Shown in pieces: positions 61,152-64,000 of a DNA stretch of 64,000 nt; positions within the stretch are counted from its first letter, which is position 1, and each line of letters opens with the position of its first letter. The notes under the pieces were generated by a model. It ran no database searches, was not told the DNA's origin, and saw only the letters and a list, made by a program, of their open reading frames with translations. Origin of the DNA: Candidatus Villigracilis affinis (lineage in GTDB: Bacteria; Chloroflexota; Anaerolineae; Anaerolineales; Villigracilaceae). The position numbers were made by a program, and so were the translations under genes. The DNA lies in contig JADKEA010000019.1 of NCBI GenBank assembly GCA_016718275.1, positions 434,001 through 498,000 of the forward strand, read 5' to 3'.

Positions 61152-62000
61152 ATGAGCGGAACCACGCTTGAGATCATCGCCCCAACCGTTGAAGAAGCCC
61201 TTTCACAGGGCTTGGCGCAACTTGGCCTGACGGCAGATGCCGTTTCTGTGGAAGTGCTGGATTCAGGAAGCAAGGGATTATTCGGACTCGGTGGACGCCA
61301 GGTACGCGTTCGCCTGACTGTAAATCCGCCTCCCGGGGAGGAAGTTCAAACTCCTCCGCCTGCCAGACAAAAACCCGCGGATCGCCCCAAGAGCAAGCCT
61401 GCTCCTGTTCAAAAAACAGAATCAGCGCCGAAAGCACAGCGCGAACAAAAACCGCGTGCAGAAAAGAAACCCGCGCGCGAAGCACCTGCCGCCCCTGCCC
61501 CTGAAAAAACAAGACAGGCTTCAGATAGCAATGACCCGTTATTGGATACGACCGAATCCATTGTTTCCAAGTTGATCCATTACCTCGGCATGAAAGCACA
61601 GGTCTCCGCTCATTATGATGAGAGCAGCACTGACGACCGCCGCATCATTCAAGTGGACGTGCGCGGTGATGACTTGAGCGCGTTGATCGGCCGCCAGGCA
61701 GAAACGCTGAACGCCTTTCAATATGTCGCCTCGCTGATCGTCGGCAAGGAAACCCAAAAGTGGGTGCAATTGGTTGTGGACGTGGAAGGCTATCGCAGCC
61801 GCCGCGAAAAGCAGGTTCGCCAGATCGCCCTGCGCATGGTGGATCAGGTCATCAAGACCGGGCGCAAAGCCACGCTCGAACCCATGACCGCCAGTGAGCG
61901 CCGCGCCATCCATATCGAGTTACGCGGACACCCCGCCGTAACGACCGAAAGCGTGGGCGAAGAACCGCACCGCAAAGTGGTCATTCTGCCGAAGGAATAA
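61152..62000 (+). CDS. khpB: RNA-binding protein Jag/KhpB
   Basis: 282 residues. N-terminal Jag_N domain (LEIIAPTVEEALSQGLAQLG and GSKGLFGLGGRQVRVRL), a Pro/Ala/Lys-rich linker (about 57-130), a KH-type domain (IQVDVRGDDLSALIGRQAETLNAFQYVASL, about 180) and a C-terminal R3H domain (MTASERRAIHIELRGHP and PHRKVVILPKE). Known RNA-binding regulator of cell division and elongation. Follows yidC by 16 bases; terminator with a GAAA loop follows. Confidence 0.93.
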   Translation: MSGTTLEIIAPTVEEALSQGLAQLGLTADAVSVEVLDSGSKGLFGLGGRQVRVRLTVNPPPGEEVQTPPPARQKPADRPKSKPAPVQKTESAPKAQREQKPRAEKKPAREAPAAPAPEKTRQASDSNDPLLDTTESIVSKLIHYLGMKAQVSAHYDESSTDDRRIIQVDVRGDDLSALIGRQAETLNAFQYVASLIVGKETQKWVQLVVDVEGYRSRREKQVRQIALRMVDQVIKTGRKATLEPMTASERRAIHIELRGHPAVTTESVGEEPHRKVVILPKE

Positions 62001-62012
62001 AATTTCCAACCC

Positions 62013-62040
62013 AAAAGATCGCCGAAAGGCGGTCTTTTTT
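62013..62040 (+). terminator. Terminator of the rpmH-jag operon
   Basis: Stem AAAAGATCGCC / GGCGGTCTTTT with a GAAA tetraloop and T run, 12 bases after the jag stop. Confidence 0.92.
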
Positions 62041-62081
62041 CTTTCATCTTTCTTCTTGAAGATATAGAAGAAAGATGAAAG
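62041..62081 (+). repeat. 15-bp inverted repeat before the PfkB gene
   Basis: CTTTCATCTTTCTTC and its exact complement with an 11-base loop. Composition GAAGAAAGATGAAAG resembles the low-complexity insert of murD. It lies directly upstream of the leaderless-type promoter of the next gene. Confidence 0.65.
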
Positions 62082-62096
62082 AATTTACCCCTACGG

Positions 62097-62111
62097 TATA
62101 ATTCATCCATG
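62097..62111 (+). promoter_or_regulatory. -10 element placed for a leaderless transcript (PfkB gene)
   Basis: TATAAT at 62097-62102, six bases, then ATG at 62109. No ribosome binding site. Confidence 0.58.
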
Positions 62112-62960
62112 CTGGAACTTGTTTCACTTCAACCTGTGGATTATCTCGTTGTAGGTCACGCCGCTGTGGATATTACACCAGCGGGTATGCAGCTTGGCGG
62201 GACAGTTTCCTACTCGTCCCTGACCGCGCGCGCTTTGGGGATGCGCGTGGGCATCGTTACAGCGGTGGGGGAGGGTGCGCCCCTGCAAGCCTTGGATGGC
62301 ATTACCATCGTCAACATTCCCTCGGAACACAGCACTACTTTTGAAAATATCAAAACCGAAAACGGACGCAGACAGGTGTTGCATCATCAGGCTGCGCCGA
62401 TCACGTTGGAGCACATTCCACAGGTGTGGCGGAGCGCGCCGATCATTCATCTTGCGCCCATCGCCCGCGAATTGGATTTGTCTCTGCCGGAGAAGCTGGC
62501 TGGTTCGCTTTTGGGGATCACGCCGCAAGGCTGGATGCGCACTTGGGATGAAAATGGTCAAGTGACGGCCACTGCCTGGGAAAACAAGGATCAGGCCCTT
62601 CGTTACGCAGGAGCCGTAGTCATGAGCGTCGAAGATATCAATCGCGATCTGGAACTTGCCGAAGAAATGGCGCACCATACCCGCATCCTCTGCATGACGG
62701 AAGGGGAGTTGGGCTCGGTACTGCATTGGAATGGAGACCGCCGCCGTTTTCGTGCGCCTGTGATGCATGAAGTGGACGCAACGGGCGCAGGTGATATTTT
62801 CGCCGCAGCGTTTTTTGTGCGTTTATATTCCACGCGCGACCCGTGGGAGGCGGCGCGTTTTGCCACTCAACTCGCGGCGCGTTCGGTGGCGCGGATCGGT
62901 TTGAACGGAATCCCGACCTCGGCAGAGATCGAAGAATGTTTGATGGAGGTATTACAGTGA
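62109..62960 (+). CDS. PfkB/ribokinase-family carbohydrate kinase
   Basis: 283 residues. N-terminal YLVVGHAAVDITPAGMQLGGTVSYSSLTARALG (first PfkB motif, Gly-Gly about 30) and C-terminal DATGAGDIFAAAFFVRLY (anion-hole and catalytic Asp, about 220). Phosphorylates a sugar or nucleoside with ATP; substrate unknown. Shares its transcript with parA: the stop overlaps the GTG start of parA (GTGA). Confidence 0.88.
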   Translation: MLELVSLQPVDYLVVGHAAVDITPAGMQLGGTVSYSSLTARALGMRVGIVTAVGEGAPLQALDGITIVNIPSEHSTTFENIKTENGRRQVLHHQAAPITLEHIPQVWRSAPIIHLAPIARELDLSLPEKLAGSLLGITPQGWMRTWDENGQVTATAWENKDQALRYAGAVVMSVEDINRDLELAEEMAHHTRILCMTEGELGSVLHWNGDRRRFRAPVMHEVDATGAGDIFAAAFFVRLYSTRDPWEAARFATQLAARSVARIGLNGIPTSAEIEECLMEVLQ

Positions 62961-63727
62961 CGCGTATTTATACGCTTGTGAATCAAAAAGGCGGCGTGGG
63001 CAAGACCACCACTACAATTAACCTCGGCGCGTATCTGGCGCAGTTGGGTCAGCGCGTGCTGGTGGTGGATCTGGATCCACAGGCCAATGCCACATCCTGC
63101 CTCGGCGTGGACAAGTTAAGTGTGCAGGGCGGCACATACGAAGCTTTGCTTGGCGATACGAATATTGCTTCTTATGTTTTATTGAATGAGCGGATCAGGT
63201 TATCCCTGCTGCCCTCTTCGCCGTCACTTGCTGGCGCGGAAATTGAATTGGTGGATGAACTGGCCCGTGAAGTGCGTTTGCGAAAAGCGATCGAACCGCT
63301 GGCGCATCAATATGATTATGTGCTGATCGATTGTCCGCCTTCGCTGGGACTGTTGACCGTGAATGGCTTAATGGCCGCCATCAACGGTGTGATCGTGCCG
63401 GTGCAGTGCGAATATCTCGCGCTCGAAGGGCTGGGACAATTAACGCAAACCATCGACCGTGTGCGTTCATTGCTTTTCCCTGAATTGAATGTGCGCGGTG
63501 TGGTGCTGACGATGTTCGATAGCCGCACGAATCTTTCCACAGATGTAGTGACCGAAGTGAATCGGCATTTCCCCGATCAGGTATTCAAGAGCGTGATTCC
63601 CCGCAGCATTCGCCTTGCGGAAGCGCCCTCGTATGGGCTGCCGATTTCCGTGTATGCGCCCACCTCTGTCGGTGCAGCGGCGTATGAGGCATTGGCAAAG
63701 GAATTGTTGAAGGGCGATAAAAACTAA
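62957..63727 (+). CDS. parA: Chromosome-partition ATPase ParA (Soj)
   Basis: 256 residues from GTG 62957 (GGAGG seven bases before); a reading from 62843 is rejected. Deviant Walker A VNQKGGVGKTTTTINL (about 10), VDLDPQANATSCLG, Walker B VLIDCPPSLGLLTVN (about 118). Dynamic ATPase that positions ParB-bound origins. Followed by parB after 78 bases. Confidence 0.96.
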   Translation: MTRIYTLVNQKGGVGKTTTTINLGAYLAQLGQRVLVVDLDPQANATSCLGVDKLSVQGGTYEALLGDTNIASYVLLNERIRLSLLPSSPSLAGAEIELVDELAREVRLRKAIEPLAHQYDYVLIDCPPSLGLLTVNGLMAAINGVIVPVQCEYLALEGLGQLTQTIDRVRSLLFPELNVRGVVLTMFDSRTNLSTDVVTEVNRHFPDQVFKSVIPRSIRLAEAPSYGLPISVYAPTSVGAAAYEALAKELLKGDKN

Positions 63728-63728
63728 C

Positions 63729-63777
63729 CACAAAGTATCACGAAGGAAACCTTCTTAAACCTTTGTGATACTTTGTG
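63729..63777 (+). repeat. Long hairpin repeat between parA and parB
   Basis: CACAAAGTATCAC and its exact complement (63729-63741 / 63765-63777), plus a further 4-bp inner pair. The words CACAAAG, CACGAAGG and CCTTTGTG are characteristic of a dispersed intergenic mini-repeat. A terminator is unlikely: no T run follows. Confidence 0.7.
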
Positions 63778-63805
63778 ACCCTTGGTGGTTGAAAAGGTAA
63801 AAACT

Positions 63806-64000
63806 ATGGCTCAACGAACTGGACTTGGCAAAGGACTGGACGCACTCATTCCCGCTGGCGGAAAGACTCCGCCTGCTTCATCTGCGGGGACTGGCGGTGT
63901 TCAACAGGTGGCCGTGGAATCCATTCAGCCGAACCCGCGGCAGCCGCGCGTTCACTTTAAAGAGGCGGAACTTGCGGAACTGGCCGCATCCATCCGCGAG
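63806..64000 (+). CDS. parB: Chromosome-partition protein ParB (Spo0J), cut by window end
   Basis: ATG 63806 with AAGG upstream; 65 codons to the window end. Begins MAQRTGLGKGLDALIPAGG, then VAVESIQPNPRQPRVHF, the ParB N-terminal motif, and EAELAELAASIRE, just before the CTP-binding region that lies outside. It binds parS sites and loads SMC. Confidence 0.94.
   Translation, partial: MAQRTGLGKGLDALIPAGGKTPPASSAGTGGVQQVAVESIQPNPRQPRVHFKEAELAELAASIRE

Noticed and set aside
62800..64000. parS sites near parAB
   Set aside because: Looked for the TGTTTCACGTGAAACA-type palindrome and found none in the window.

Overview
This 64 kb window looks like chromosomal DNA of a Chloroflexota bacterium, probably class Anaerolineae. 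That placement is an inference from several things: lipoproteins with Ala/Pro/Thr-rich linkers after the lipobox, a complete peptidoglycan/division (dcw) cluster without any outer-membrane assembly genes, a Hanks-kinase/PP2C/FHA cassette, and many (alpha-)glycoside genes. It is a normal gene-dense bacterial chromosome. I see no phage, IS element, CRISPR array, rRNA or tRNA gene.

Layout. 1-9.9 kb (minus strand): the 5' part of comM, then an alpha-glucoside utilisation locus: LacI regulator, AglEFG-type ABC transporter, trehalose synthase and amylosucrase. The same TGAAAG-N2-CTTTCA operator sits in both the lacI and the transporter promoters. 9.9-12.1 kb: small metabolic and unknown genes. 12.2-17.9 kb: a TetR-controlled efflux-type ABC system with two FtsX/MacB-like permeases, one ATPase and two paralogous lipoprotein adaptors. 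18-25.5 kb: a GH4 glycosidase, a Ddl-like ATP-grasp enzyme, galactokinase, two unknown membrane proteins and an rRNA-type methyltransferase.

25.5-43.3 kb: the dcw cluster in order mraZ-rsmH-ftsL-like-pbp-murF-mraY-murD-ftsW-murG-(CvpA-like)-murC-(71 aa)-murB-ddl-ftsQ-ftsA-ftsZ. It is preceded by a clear promoter with a textbook MraZ operator. The ftsZ reading frame is broken near its 3' end. 43.3-47.7 kb (minus): an operon of metallophosphoesterase, ParB-like protein, DapA-family aldolase, lipoate/octanoate transferase and a saccharopine-dehydrogenase-like reductase.

47.8-53.7 kb: a compact phospho-signalling cassette: a Ser/Thr kinase fused to a cytoplasmic PQQ-type propeller, a PP2C phosphatase, a DnaJ-vWA fusion, a zinc-ribbon-FHA protein, an 80-aa protein, an OmpR-type response regulator and a 39-aa membrane miniprotein. 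This is the best candidate here for an undescribed system. 53.8-58.2 kb: Hsp20, an M20 amidohydrolase, adenosine deaminase and a diguanylate cyclase. 58.2-64 kb: rpmH-rnpA-yidD-(PQQ lipoprotein)-yidC-jag, then a PfkB kinase and parA-parB (parB is cut by the window end). This order is typical of the replication-origin neighbourhood, but dnaA is not present.

Two themes cut across the window. Several genes have TATAAT/TATAAA 6-7 bases before the start codon and no ribosome binding site, which suggests leaderless mRNAs. Degenerate, word-like mini-repeats occur both between genes and apparently in frame inside genes (murD, the lipoyl ligase, the amidohydrolase and the 11.3 kb membrane protein).
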